DNA of 64,000 bases from Absidia repens (taxonomy: Eukaryota; Mucoromycota; Mucoromycetes; Mucorales; Cunninghamellaceae), in the NCBI GenBank assembly GCA_002105175.1, contig MCGE01000019.1:62001-126000 (forward strand). Reading direction: 5' to 3'. Position 1 is the first letter of the stretch, and the number at the start of each line of letters is the position of its first letter. This document shows, piece after piece, positions 37,640 to 50,577 of the stretch. The notes under the pieces are model-generated. The model saw only the letters and a program-made list of their open reading frames with translations. It was not told the origin of the DNA and did not search any database. Both the position numbers and the translations under genes were made by a program.

Positions 37640-39349
37640 ATGACGAACTATATGTTGAAGCTTAGTTTACCTCCCTGGCTTTCTTATATATTATCTGTTA
37701 CTGGAATAGCAAGCGTTGCAGGTGCCTTTTTATTATATCTGTATCAATGTGAACTTATTTACCCAAGCAGTTTCCCAGATGGATCTAGGACGGAGGTAAG
37801 GAAATGCCAAACACATATAACTTTTGAGTTGAATTCTAATAGATTGCTTTTATACACCGACTTTTGCTTTAGGTTGCTAAACCCACGGACTTTGGTATGA
37901 ACTACACGGAAGAAACTTTGACAACTAAGGATAAGGTGAAGCTACGTTGCTACGTGATTACACTGGATGACATTGACCAAGCCAAACAAGCTCCTACTAT
38001 CCTTTACTTCCACGTATGAAAAACCCTCGTTTTCATTTGAAAATAATAATAATAATAATAATCATATGAAGTATTACTAACACAACCCTTCCTTTTGTCG
38101 TTGATGGTGTGATATAGGCTAATGCCGGAAACATGGTAAGTGAATCGCATTTGTGTGTATTTGATATAAAGCACTTGGAATCGGAACTCATTATATTACT
38201 GTTTTGTGCTGTGTGAATATAGGGACATCGATTACCAGTCGCCAAGATATTCAATCAAAAATTCAAAACCAACGTTGTAATGCTGTCGTACAGAGGGTAA
38301 ATGATGATAGCTTGGATTACATATAGAAGACGATATGACACTGACAGGGACTGGGACTTTCTTTTATTTATAATATTATTATTAGATATGGTTTCAGTGA
38401 AGGAAAGGCCAATGAAAAAGGTTTACAAGTGGATTCGCAGGTAAGTGTGAAAAACATGTGGATTGGTCATGAAAAAGGAAACTGATGGGTCCCTTCCTTT
38501 TTCGTTCTTTGTTTTTCTTTGTATTTGTTTGTTACGCTGTTAGACTCTTCTCGACTTTGTCAAGGAACACCCCATTCTCAAAGATACGAAATTCGTTGCG
38601 TATGGTCAATCCATTGGAGGAGCTGTAGCCATTGACCTTGTCTCAAGAAATGAAGATGCTTTTTCTGGTTTGATGGTTGAAAATACCTTTTTAAGCATTG
38701 TAAGTAAAAAAAATCGATGGAAAATTGAAAAGGGGGCGAGGGGAAGGGTGAATGGTGCATAGTGCGTGTTTTTCTTTTGTGACTTATCAACTCCTCTTTA
38801 TGCATATCTTTGTAGCCCAAGCTGATTCCAAGCGTTTTCCCCGTCCTGCGATATTTTACTGTCCTCTGTCACCAACAATGGCCCTCCGAAATCAACATTC
38901 AACGTATTGTCAAGTCTCCTGTTTTATTTTTATCTGGTGCTAAAGATGAATTGGTTCCACCCACTCATATGAACAAGCTTTTCGAACTCTGTGGTACTCG
39001 TGAAAACAAGGACTGGGTGGAATTTGCCAATGGAACCCATAATGACACATGTATGCAGAGTGGCTATTTTGCAGCTATCCGGGAATTTTTGGAAACGAGG
39101 ATTCTCAAGAACGAACAACCCGAACCAACTCAACAATCAACAGTCGACCTTGACGATAAGAGCAACAACAACAGTAATAATACTATGATCAGTGACGATA
39201 CTTTGGAACAAAAGTCAACTATCGACAACACTGACAGCAACAGCAATACTTATCGCCAAGAAGAAGGTTATCAACTTGTTAGTGGACGAGATAACGATAT
39301 CAGCATGGCCCAAAGCTTCAGCATTGAAGAAGTGGAATTGGAGGAATGA
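37640..39349 (+). CDS. BEM46: Bem46/ABHD13-type alpha/beta hydrolase
   Basis: A membrane-anchored serine hydrolase of 377 residues, in a family linked to polarity and membrane lipids. Exons: 37640-37795, 37873-38013, 38118-38135, 38223-38296, 38386-38440, 38544-38699 and 38816-39349; the third is an 18-base microexon (ANAGNM). An N-terminal helix (WLSYILSVTGIASVAGAFLL) anchors it. The catalytic triad is visible: Ser in GQSIGGAVA, Asp in GAKDELVPP and His in GTHNDT. ILYFHANAGNMGHRL forms the oxyanion region. The last about 75 residues are polar and Asn/Thr/Ser-rich, longer than in animal homologues, and probably disordered. Substrate unknown. Confidence 0.92.
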
Positions 39350-42270
39350 TTTAGTTATAGTTATATGGTTTTTTCTTTTTAGTTTTTAGTCATTATCACC
39401 TCAATAAAGACTCATATTCCCTCTTTGATATATCACACATTGTCTTCTTTCACTTGCTCAAATCATCAAGTCCATTGTTCGGACTAGGTGGTTCCTTCTC
39501 TCCTCTACTTCATCAACATGTTTTATGCTGTCTTTATTATATTCAATAAAAAACTTTTTTTTTCTTGACCCTACTTTATACTGCTGATTGATTATATTGT
39601 TTTTTTTTGTATTTATGATTTATGTACGTTGATCAAATTATATAAGACCCGATTAAATAATCAATGAAACCGCTTCTAGATCGACTTTCAATGCTTGGTT
39701 TTTTTTTCCTGGAACTTCTTGATAGTACTATTCGTTGAAGCTTTGACGCATGATCCTGGGTAGGATGTTTGAAAATTTAGTCTCGTGCTTTATGAGATTT
39801 TAGAAACCCTGAATGTGTGCTTGTAGTGAAAAAACGTGCATGAATTCAAGAGGGCGATATCCAGCGCCCAATACAAAAAATGTGGAACATGCTTATTTTT
39901 TTCAGTTCCCTTCACTGTTTATGTTTTTTTTATGCTTCGTTTAAAACCAGTCAAGAAGTTTATTTAGCCTTTATTTTTTGAAGCTCAGTGGGCGCAAATC
40001 AGACAAATCGCAAGGAATGACGGTTGATTGATGCTGCCTCATACCTAATATACATATATATATATATATATTTGCACACAATACATCAGCTTTTTTTTTT
40101 TATTCTACACGCACAATCACCACACAGTACAGCTACGTGCATACATTCAACATGACATATTAAAAGTATGAAAGACGATGTATCAAGTGAAAAGACAAGG
40201 CGTATTTTATTCAGATATAAATAGGAGCTATGATAATTAAACTGATCAAAACTCGTCTAATGATAATACAATAATGTCTATCTAATGAAGAGGTAATCAT
40301 GGGTGTGGTTATTTTGTTTAAGGATAATAATAATGTTCAGATATGCGATTTTGATCAAAACAAGGTAGCCTATTCTACTGCTAGAGCGAACGGATTTTAA
40401 TAATGAAAGGGCTAAATAAGCGCTCCGATTGATACCATTTTTGCCAAGGCAAACGAGAGAAGGGACCAATCATATTGCTAGTGTTAGATGATATTGGTTA
40501 TTTTCATGAGAAGAGAACCAACATGTTGACCATGTTATATGGTGCTCATTGTTTAAAATAAAATTAAGAGAGGGTTCTTTTTCTGTACCCACCAAAAAAT
40601 CAAGCGCAACCCAAATCGTCACCAGAGACTCAAAAAAAAAACAATTCAACCGCCGCCCACGTGAAATATTTTTGACGCCTTTTTTTTTTCAGATCTCTTT
40701 CTTTTTGGTTATTTTTTCCCCTTCATTTTTTCTTCACCATTCAACTTCGATGGAATTACTTTGGACCTAGAATTGTATCAGAACTAGTTTAGAAGGGGGT
40801 TCAGTCTAGGGATTACAAGATGCATGGGGAAATCTTTTTATTTGGGATCTAGGATCTGAAGGCACCATTAGTTGGCTTTTTGGAGCCTTCATTAGCTTAG
40901 TTCCGTGTTAGCTTATCTCTTTATCTGAATAAAATATGTATCTTTTTACTTATCTCAATGGAATATGTCCCATTAGTCTCTTTCTTGCCTTGTACAAGTC
41001 ATCTCTTTATACCATCGCCTCTTTAGATTAGTGTGGACAATTGCTATGGTTCAATTAATGATATGCATTTATAGTCTTTCTCATACCTTGTTTGTCTTGT
41101 ACACAGTATATTAGATCTCTTTTCACAATCAACCTTTTAGATTAGTGTTGACCATTCTTTAAATCTCAATTGATTCTTGCTCATGCTTCTTCTGATAGAT
41201 CTTCCCCTTTTTTTACAATTTGTCTGCCCTTTTAGTACTAGTATCTACCGAACTGCTTCAATAAAATATGTTTCTATTAACCATCCTCTGACTCATTGTG
41301 TGAGAAGCAAATGTTGCTATTGTAACTGCTTTGTGAATGCTCTACCAAACACTTGCTTTCTAGTTCACCCACTATGACCACTTCCGCCCCTCCACGGGCA
41401 GCAGGAACTGGTTAGCAGTATGAGATTGTATACCAACGAAGATAGCATACTGCTGCTCGACTAATCATATAAATGAGTCTAGGTAGTGTTGTGTGTGTGT
41501 AGATATCGCTATAGAGCCTTTTTTCTTTCGTTACTGTCTAGCATATCTGTGACTACTCGCCCCTCCCCTCCACCCTATCGCTTTCTCTTGAATCATAGCA
41601 ATTGATGAACCGTTGTAGGTCACTTGATATGAAACGTGGCCCTTATTCCCGCGGTACTATTCATATATACCAAACTTCTATCGCCAGTGTAACATTCACT
41701 AGACTGGATATACTATATATATCCGGCTTTTTTTTTTTTTTTTTTTTTTTTTTGTATGTCGTATAGTAATAATGAAAGGGAGCCCAAATGAATCCCCCAT
41801 TAGAAGCCTATCAAGGTACAAAATGCCAGAGGACCTCTAATATTATTAGGAACCCACACTTTAACCTCCTACTCCATGACGCAAGGAAGATCTATTATTT
41901 GCAAGTGTGAAATTAAATATAAAAAAATCCCAATAATCAGAGTTGTTTACTTGATATTCTTGCTACACCGTACCATCACTTAAAAGACATTTAATTAGTC
42001 CGATAAATCAAGTCGAGCTCGACATAGTCGAACACACGACAGTTTTTTATTCGTAGTAATTAAAAAAAAAAAAAAATAGAAGTGGATATCAGGGGAATGG
42101 GAGAAATAAATGATGGAATTAATGGAGTGCGGCTACTAAAACTAGTCTACTTACTATTCTAAGGTAATAAGGGGACAAGGGTAAGCTATTTCATAATATA
42201 TATACGAAGAAGGGGTATCATTTTTTATTTTATTTTTTTGGAGAGGATGGGGAAGAAGGTTTGACACTTG
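39350..42270. other. Intergenic repeat region
   Basis: No supported protein gene. It holds dispersed-repeat copy C and a short opposed arm of the same family near 40190-40260, where the minus strand reads ATCTGAATAAAATA. It also has a 28-base T run near 41727 and a TA run near 40058. Short open frames here have no recognised content. Confidence 0.6.
40600..41990 (+). repeat. Dispersed noncoding repeat family, copy C (long)
   Basis: Opens near CGCCCACGTGAAATATTTTT. The core AGGGATTACAAGATGCATGG is at 40808, then CATTAGTTGGCTTTTTGGAG, then ATCTGAATAAAATATGTATC. Degenerate units repeat ATGTCCCATTAGTCTCTTTC and TTTAGATTAGTGTTGACCAT. The right part keeps the block order of copy A (ACCATCCTCTGACTC, ATGAAACGTGGCCC, GCAAGTGTGAAATT). 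Length is about 1.4 kb, with no coding frame. Confidence 0.75.
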
Positions 42271-44867
42271 TCACACTTTTCCTTTATCCACATAATCCTT
42301 GAATTCAAAATCTGGATCCAAAGCACAGAAGGGATGTTCAAGTAGTTCGGACGCAGTAGGTCTATAATTTGGATCACTATCAGATATTCCAAAAAAAAAA
42401 AGGGGAATTAGATTGTTGTTGTTGAAGAAGGGAAAAGCCGACTTACATTGTAAAGCATTTTTTCAAAAAGTCTTTTGCGACGTCGGAAACGTGTTCTGGC
42501 ACCTCTGGAGTATTATGATGACCTAACTATAAAGACAAAAAATAAAATAAAAACACAGTGAGCACTTTTTTATTTTTATTTTCACTGTCCCTCGCAAAAA
42601 TAAATATCATAAAATCACTTACATTGTAAAGAGCGGCGATTTGGTTAAATGTCATCCAAGGTCGTTGACCAGTAAACATTTCAATGACCGTACAACCCAA
42701 ACTCCAGATATCAACTTTGGCACTATAAGGTTCATTTTTTACCACTTCCGGAGCCATCCTAACCAAACCACAAAATAAAAATAAAAAAAAAGTTGATCAG
42801 TTACTAAAGAAAAGAAAAGAAAACCACCTCACCCCTTGCTTTTTTTTTTCGACTTACCAATAGACCGATCCACGTAGAGACATTCTGGAATTTTGATCAT
42901 AGACTTCATCGTAATCATTTTTCTTCGACAAACCAAAATCCGATATTTTGCAGATACCGTCCGCCTCGACAAGGATATTAGCCGACTTGATATCACGATG
43001 GAGGATATGGCGCGAATGCAGATAGGCCAGACCTTGACATACCTGTCGAGTGAAGTGACGAACAAGTGATTCATCAAAAGCACCATGCAAGGCGAGCCGA
43101 CTGGCAATGTTACCACCCGAGACGTATTCTAAGAAGATATTGACCACAGCCTCTTGTTCATCCACGCCATAGCCAAGGTACTGCACAATGTATTCATGGT
43201 CCAGATCACGCAGCATAGCAATTTCGCGGTAAAGCGCTTCCACCATATCGTTTTGATGCACATCCAAGCGGTCTGATTTCGTTCGTGGGATTTCGACCTG
43301 TTTGACAGCAATCACTTCACCGGAGACAACGTTGAATGCCAGGTACACACGTCCAAACGAGCCTTTGCCAATGAGTTTGCCACGAATCCATTGTACGTCG
43401 CTTTCGCTGTGGGTGGTGGGTGTGGTGGTGCTATGAGATGGGGAGATGGGCGAAGCACAAGTCGTCGTCTTGCGGAAAGTGTTTTGCGGATGTGACATGC
43501 TGATCTGTTCTTTTGATGATGGTAGTCCCGCTCGATGTTCTGGCTTGACTTCGACAACACGCTGGCCCCACAGTTTTGTACTTTTCCTTCGTAGCATTGT
43601 GCTACCACGACCATTTGTAGCTGAAATATCATCCATGGTTGGCGGCTGAAGCCATGCTGAGGATGGCGGTGAAGATGAATGCAGTTGTTCCGAGGATGAT
43701 GGGAAGTAGGTTGGTGGTGCAGTTGTAGGAATGATAGAGGATGCTCGTCTAGTTGTATCAAATGGTGGTGATGATGGTGATGATGATGAAAAGGATGGTG
43801 TAGGACGTTGACTTGACAAATACTTCTTGCTTGCTTCACGAGCCACCACACGGATTGATTTTGTATGACGACGTAAACCTTGAGTAGACATGGATGATGG
43901 CGGAGGGGGTACAAAGGCATTGTTTTCAAAGAAGGGAGAGTTTGTAGGACGATCCGCCGAAGGGTATTGTAAATCTGAGGTGGCATTGTTTGTTGTTGCT
44001 GCTGCTGGCAGTACCACGACTTCTTTATCCAAGTCATGATCGTCAAAATACTTTTCCATGTTTTGGCACACCACTTCTGCAGGAGGCCTTTCACCCCAAA
44101 ATTGATCGTCATGGCGTTCGTCTGAAGATGGTATTCTGCTGTTCTTGGTCCAATCCATGCGTGAAGATGAATTGAACGACAATGCTGATAGCGGCGGTGA
44201 CGGTGATGACTCGGTTGGTGGTATAAAAGGAAGTGAAAAGGAAGTTGCGGAAGACGAGTCCATTGGTGATGCCAGGCCAGTGGTAGGATGAGCAGAGATC
44301 GGGGTCATGGGGTGAATCATATCGTAAAGATCCATAGATCCATCCACAACTATAGGTGCGGGTGCAGAGTTGCTGGTGTGTTTTGTGGTATATCCTTCTT
44401 TTGGTGGTATGGCCCATAATCCTGTCCCCTTTTCCGTTGCATTGGATGGTGATAATGTTGCTGAATCTTCGGGTAGGTGTTCAGACTGCTTATCAATGAG
44501 ACAGTTTGCTGGTGGTTGTGATATTGATGGAGATTGAGATAGAAGTGTATAATTGTCAGCATGGGTGAAGGACGATGATAGAGGCGATGGTGGAGGTGGA
44601 TCAGATAATTGAATACCAATGACAGGAGGACCATCGAGTCGGAGGCGAGAGGCAGATGCAGCGTGACGACAAAGAGGTCTCGTTCGGGTATTCATCTTTG
44701 AAGTTTGACCTTGTGATGAGGATTTCAGGGTAGTTGTATCAAAAAGGTCATTTGAAGGACTGGTAGCATGTGACGATCTAAATGCCAAATAATTCAAATA
44801 AAGCACGTTAATAAACGTGGAAATCAAGCGAGTGCATGAACATATATAGGTTTTTATTATATTTTGT

Positions 44868-44908
<41 letters not shown>

Positions 44909-46745
44909 TGCGAGCAGAAAAGGCGGACGATGATGAAAAGTCAGAGGGGGAGTGACCCAATTCAGGAGTGGATAATGCATTTGTAGATATATTGTAGAGA
45001 CTTGGCAAGGTATTAATTGAATTCGCGGGGGCCACCAAAATTCGATCAGAAGCGGAATGATCAGCTATGGAGCAAATGTGCATTAATGTCTGATCATCTA
45101 ACGGAACATCTACATGAAAATAGAAGTGTTAGTGGGAAAGTCATTGGATAAATTAAAAATTGAAGCTTACTTGAGTCATAGCCATTTTCATGATAGTAAT
45201 GGTAATCATACCGATTGCCAGCGAGATTCATTCGTTTCAAAATAATGTCCTTCAATTGGTCGACGTTTTGTATATTCATGACATTCAAGCTGTACCACGT
45301 TTCTTTATCACCCGTGATTTGAATTCTTTGATCAATCTACAAATCAAAATTACGTTAGTCAACTAGAGCCAAGGTTCATTAGCTGTCCACCCTCCCTCCC
45401 CTTCCCACGCACGCACGCACGCAAGTCGATTTTAAAATAATCATACCTTTTTTTGCGGTAAATTACAATAAGAAGTAGCAGCAGTAGATGCAGAAGGAGA
45501 ATTCTTGGCAGGGATCACATTGACAGATGCAGTACTAGCCAAACCTTGTGACGAAGCCGTTCCATTTGTATTAAAGGTAGTGTTGTTGTTATTCCCATGC
45601 CAATGTGAATATGTTGACCAGAATTTGGATACTCTGTCAGGTGTCGAGGAGATACGACTAGGTATAGATGGTAAACAAGTAGAGTCGTCTTCATTGTTGA
45701 GCATTTGTTGTAAAACGGAGGTATCATAATTCATGGATGAAACCCTTGGATTGATGAATGTGGGTGACGGTAAGCTTGTTGAAGAAGAATTGACGGAAAC
45801 ATCTATAATATTCGTGTTGATAGGAGTTGGGTGTCGACGATGGGATAAACGATCGTTTATTGCTGACGTGGTGTTGGTATTGGTGTTATTGGTGTTATTT
45901 CGAGATAAAAATGAGTTTCGAATTTTGGCAAAAGCGGTCTTTGGTGAATAGGATGATCTCGTCGGAGAATGGTGTTTGTTAATGCTTGGCGAATGTCGAG
46001 CAATGGAGGATGGAAAATCCGACAGGTAATGGTGAGGTGATGATGATGTAATAATGTCAGAGCCGTGATGAATTGGATGATTTGTATTGTGCTGATCCAT
46101 AAAAGCTGTCGTATCTGTGAAGTCGCAATAATCAATAGGTGATGATGATGTCGTTGTCGTATTTAATCTTGATGCGCTTAATGGGGTGGTTGGAGAATTG
46201 CTTTGTAAATGTCCAGAGATAGGAGTTTCAGCCGACGGTAAACTTGGACTAGGATTATCAGGCGAAGAGTTTGTTGTTGTTCCAGCAAATAAATGTAAAT
46301 CAGTGTTGATTGAGATCTACAAATAAAAGATTTAAACTAGTCAGCATCACTGGAACTATTAATTAACTAAAGACTTCTTACGTTTGTTGGTGGAATATCC
46401 ATTTCAGTTGTAGTGCCTAACGCCCGGATATCATTCAAAAGTCTCCGTCTTTCGTTGTAGGTGGTTATTCTTCTGGGAAGCACTTGAACAAGCTCAGCCA
46501 AAGTGATATGGAAGAACCGTTCGCCATGAATATCCTGTTCTATATGTAAAAGAAGAAAACGCGAGTTAATAAGGTCAATATATAAGTTCTATCTTCACTT
46601 TACCTTGAAATACTTCTGCAATATGAGACCATCCATTTTCATTGAGCCAACAGGTCACCTTGTCTTGATTCCATTGTTCAATGAAGTCATCACCAAAAGC
46701 TTTTTTCAAGTCCGAGTCCGATGGTTTGCTGAGTTGTTTGAACAT
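42271..46745 (-). CDS. MAP kinase kinase kinase with SAM and Ras-association domains
   Basis: A 1259-residue Ser/Thr kinase, the top tier of a MAPK cascade. Exons: 46745-46604, 46539-46382, 46316-45447, 45336-45171, 45109-44908, 44777-42858, 42758-42623, 42526-42447 and 42376-42271; all keep frame. A SAM domain lies at about residues 25-80 (VTCWLNENGWSHIAEVFQEQ). A Ras-association-type domain lies near 390-450 (ITGDKETWYSLNVMNIQNVD). A long Ser/Pro-rich region follows, then a C-terminal kinase: P-loop IGKGSFGRVYLA, VKQVE lysine, HRDIKSAN, ISDFGLS and MAPE. The kinase is closest in feel to Bck1/Mkh1 (cell-wall integrity: FLEYVSGGNI, KVDIWSLGCTVIEMF), while SAM plus RA recalls Ste11/Byr2. The intron before exon 6 has a T run of about 34. 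Which cascade it serves is open. Confidence 0.92.
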
Positions 46746-47207
46746 ATAACACAAATCGGGTATAACAAAGTCAAGATGGACAGTATAGTTGGGTATATAA
46801 ATCCTTTATATATTGTTGCAAATAATAAAACGATTTATACAAGGAGAAGAGAGTCACCGAACATGGATGTTCCAACAAAAAAAAAAATATGAAAGAGGAA
46901 AGAAAAGACACAAAAAAAAAAAAAGAAGAAAAAGAAAAGAAAGGGAAGAAGGAAAAAAGGGAGAGATAAAATAACAAGGGGCGTTTTTATTTATTTGGAT
47001 AGAAGAGGAGGTAAAAAAAAAAAGTAAGAGAAAAGAAGCATAAGTTGTTGTTGAATCAAAGCTGTACCAAAAAGGAAAACAGTGTAACTAGATCCACAAA
47101 CCGAAGATGCATCCGATATGTATAAAGTTCAAAGGAATAATAATAATGAAAAAGGGACAACTATGTACAATATATAAAACTAAATAAATCAAGTAAGCTA
47201 ATAAAAT
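46746..47207. other. Spacer upstream of the MAPKKK gene
   Basis: About 460 bases, purine-rich between 46870 and 46975 (AAG/GAA runs), with no recognised gene. It should contain the kinase promoter, but I see no defined motif. Confidence 0.4.
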
Positions 47208-48314
47208 CTATTCTACATCACCTGCCAAAGCAAGACCTTCACTATACCATACAACTACACCTTTTCTTAGTTCCTTTTGCCAAAGAATTCCACGGTATTG
47301 AAATGTCCAAAAGCTCCAAAAGATAATCATCATCAGGCCACCAGCAGCACTGACCAGCAACAGTTGAAGGATATGCCGAAATTGCAGCAAGTATAGAAGA
47401 GAATACCCATCATATTTTGCCAAAGTAATATAGAGTAATCCCCAAAAGCTACCGGTACCCAAAAGACACCAAATTCGAAAGGCCAATAATCGAATACTAC
47501 CGATTTGCCACCATTTCAAGATCGGTTGCCCTTGTGACTCAGGTGGTTGGAGGATCAGGTTCTGGTCAAGTCGGCCAACATACTCCCATACGAGGATTCC
47601 CCACGCGTTTCGTCTTTCTATCATTAATAACCAGAAGAGAGTCGTTGTTGGATGATATAAGTCAATCACAAGGCGTTGGCTGAATACAAATACACCAAGT
47701 AGCCATCCAGTCCAGAATAACCAAGTACCATACACAACACAATGTCGTTCCAATGTCAGTAATCCAAATATATGAGCAGCCAAGTGAGTGATATGAAAAG
47801 AAAAGTGGAAAAACACAAATACCGGTGGGAAGGTTTGCACCCAAGGTGGAGGATGTGTCAATAGGATATGCAGTGATAATACGATGATCGTCAAAGTAAG
47901 GGTATATGTCATTGGTGTATATGTAATGCGACTATGAAAGAGATTCGAATTAGTATGATCAAATCATAATGAAAGTATGCTATTGTCTTACATGGTTCGA
48001 CTACTTTTCAAAATGGGTATTTCACGATCTGCTGCTTCAGGTGCTTCGTGCCGTTCATGTTGATCTTGGTGTTCATTTTCATCGTCATTTTCATTTTCAT
48101 ATCGCCTTTGCTCTTGCTCGAACAAATACTGTGAGTCTTCTTCTTCTTCTTCATATGTACCGTCAAAGTCACCGTTCGCCCAAGAGATTCGTTGTTGCTT
48201 TTCGTCCGAATAATACCCTTCGTCTGTAGCGTATGAGTGTCGAGATGATGATGACATTGATGATCGCCAAGTATTGAGCGGAGAGTCCCAAGTCATGGAC
48301 TCTAAGTTTGTCAT
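47208..48314 (-). CDS. Unidentified multi-pass membrane protein
   Basis: Two exons, 48314-47992 and 47931-47208, give 348 residues. The N-terminal about 108 residues are polar, with acidic blocks (YEEEEEDSQ, then a Glu/Asp/His-rich stretch), and probably face the cytosol. Exon 2 is hydrophobic: about six helices (for example LTLTIIVLSLHILL, FPPVFVFFHFSFHI, YGTWLFWTGWLLGVFVF, LLLVSAAGGLMMIIFWSF). The polar turn RRNAWGILVWEY and many Trp residues stand out. I do not recognise the family; it may be restricted to these fungi. The clean intron and sustained open frame support a real gene. Confidence 0.7.
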
Positions 48315-49404
48315 TCAATAGAATATATGTATATACAATAAAGATAATAAAAAAATGGAAAGAAGGAAGAAGAAAGAAAAAACAAAAGGAAACAATAAAA
48401 ATTGAAAAATTGAAAATCAAGAGGAAATTTTTCTTTCATGTGAAAGTTTGAATTTTTTTTTTTTTACCGCCGCTATTCATCATTTTCAAATAATCATACT
48501 TTAATTTAGCCATGATATACACCCTGGCTTTTCATTATCTTCAAATCATTTATTTAACTTGTATCAATGGACCTGTCATCTTGAAAATGATCAAAAGCTT
48601 GCTTTTAGAGGTGGGACTACTCTTAAAGCATAGAGTGGAGATTGGTCAACTTTTGTTTATCATTTAAAGACCGACGACGGTTTGCCCTGAGCAGGGTTCC
48701 TTTTCTCACGTGCTAGAGAAGATGTTGGTGCATTTTTATATTCACGATGATTGAAAAAATATATATATAATAATACTTGCCATGTACTGAATAATGGATT
48801 TGATATTATAAATAATACAATCACATGAGTGACTTCTTCTTCTTTTAGCATGTCCTTGGTATGAGAAGTTTAGGGGGGCATTCCGATCCTCAAAAAGTCA
48901 TACTACCTTGATGAAAATAGTGAGGTCAGTCATTGTAGTTTTTAAGGAGTCATCATTTCATATTATTTTATTGCAACATTTTAGGGTATAAACGACAATA
49001 ACAGTATGAAGATCAAAACTCCCCTCAGTCCTTTTTTTTTTTTTTCTCGAAAAAAAAATATCCAAATGTGGTAAAAATCAAGGGGGAAATAAAACCGACC
49101 GAGTGTCTCGTCTTTGACTGTGTTCATATCAAATCTCATCTTGTATCAAAGGTTAAATGCATTTAATTCATAACAAAATGGTTTAAGGCGCCGTTCCAAA
49201 TGATCTCCGTCTCTATCCTTCAAACGAGGTACATCGAGAAGAACCACCTTTACCTATCAAGGAAAGGCAATAAATGACCAAGCAAACTAAAAATATTTTT
49301 TTCATTAGTCTTGATTTTTGATTTTTTGATTTTCTTTCCCATTTTTTTTTCATTTGTTGTACTTTCATTTTTCTTTTTTTCACCTTTATCTACTTTTCAC
49401 CTTT
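48315..49404. other. Intergenic, divergent spacer
   Basis: About 1.1 kb between the divergent membrane-protein and DPBB genes. AT-rich, with T runs near 48451 and 49031. No gene recognised. The C/T-rich stretch before 49405 (TTTTTCACCTTTATC) is typical of fungal promoters just upstream of a start. Confidence 0.4.
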
Positions 49405-49794
49405 ATGATGAAGTCCCTATCATCTCATTCCATTCTTTTTTTTATTGCATTCCTCTTGACGCTTAACTTTACATTCACCACCGCTTATCCTTTGGAAGGC
49501 CGCTCTTCCTCTTTCTCTGGAGACGCGACTTATTACACAGTTGGTTTAGGGTCCTGTGGGAAGACCAGTCATGATAGCCAATTAGTGGCGGCTTTGAGCA
49601 GTGATTTGATGTCCAAGGGCAAGTACTGTGGTAAGAAAATCAAGATCAAGACCCCTACTGGAACAGTTACTGCGACTGTGGTAGATACATGTCCTGGTTG
49701 TGCCAAAGATTCAGTGGATTTATCTATGGCTGCTTTCAAGAAAATTGGTAAAATCGCTGCTGGACGAATTTCTATCAATTGGTCGTTCGTTTAG
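49405..49794 (+). CDS. Secreted RlpA/barwin-like double-psi beta-barrel protein
   Basis: A small single-exon protein of 129 residues starting at ATG 49405 (a second ATG follows at once). Residues 1-28 form a signal peptide (SILFFIAFLLTLNFTFTTAY). The mature part matches the fungal DPBB family: GDATYYTVGLGSCG, then IKTPTGTVTATVVDTCPGC, then SVDLSMAAFKKI and GRISINW. VDTCPGC and DLS are hallmarks of these cerato-platanin/expansin-like proteins. Four Cys could form two disulfides. It probably acts in the cell wall or outside the cell; no enzymatic activity can be claimed. The promoter side is divergent from the membrane-protein gene. Confidence 0.9.
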   Translation: MMKSLSSHSILFFIAFLLTLNFTFTTAYPLEGRSSSFSGDATYYTVGLGSCGKTSHDSQLVAALSSDLMSKGKYCGKKIKIKTPTGTVTATVVDTCPGCAKDSVDLSMAAFKKIGKIAAGRISINWSFV

Positions 49795-50246
49795 ATGATA
49801 TTTATTGTTTTTTGATATATTATGCTATTGTGTATTCCTTGTTTTATTTTACTATTTCCATTTCCATTTCTTGATTGTATCCTTCTTGTCATTCCCACCC
49901 CTTTTCTTTCCCTACAACTTTACAGTACAGTATGTATTCCTATATAAATTCCCCCTTCTCCTCCAGCCACAATACATGTATTTCTATATAAAGACAATAT
50001 GGTGTGTTATTTTTATGGTTTGAATTCCACCAAAAAAAAAAAAAGTAGGGGGTGATGATGTTTTTTTTATTTTATTTCAAAATTCTAAAAGGATAATTCT
50101 AATCACTCAAAGTGTACATATATATGGTTCAATATTGGCCAAAAGACATTGTAGTTTCTCTTTTGTATCTTGTTGATTAAGTGCCTGTCAAAATATTGTA
50201 AGAGTTTGCATGCTTTTTTGAGCTGTTTTCCGCTTGGAGACTGCCT

Positions 50247-50577
50247 TCAGGAATGCGTTTGAACAATACGGACAACTGCTATAATGCATATACTACAGAT
50301 GAAAACATTAGCAGTTATGTTTGTTTATATATCTATACATCCTTTTAATACCATTCGATGATACTGTTAATGCCGATTTGCTTTCCAGGTCTAGTGTAAG
50401 ATACCAAAACGTTGGCAACGATAAGTTTTCGCTCACCTATCAAACAACGTAAAAAATATGAACAGTCGGCTTTCCATCCTTTTTTATCCTCCCCCCTTTT
50501 TTTTAAATCGGAATTACCATCAAGGCACTACATCCTTCAGCTAATTCTAGCGTTCCAGATCCTTCTACTTCACCCAT
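50247..50577 (-). CDS. Possible small spliced gene, unrecognised
   Basis: Minus-strand pieces 50577-50518, 50436-50352 and 50278-50247 can be joined with GT-AG introns in one frame to a stop. They give about 58 residues (opening MGEVEGSGTLELAEG; ending VVRIVQTHS). The composition looks protein-like and the introns have the local length. I know no matching family, the model relies on a choice between two acceptors 14 bases apart, and upstream exons may be missing. Treat as a weak candidate. Confidence 0.2.
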
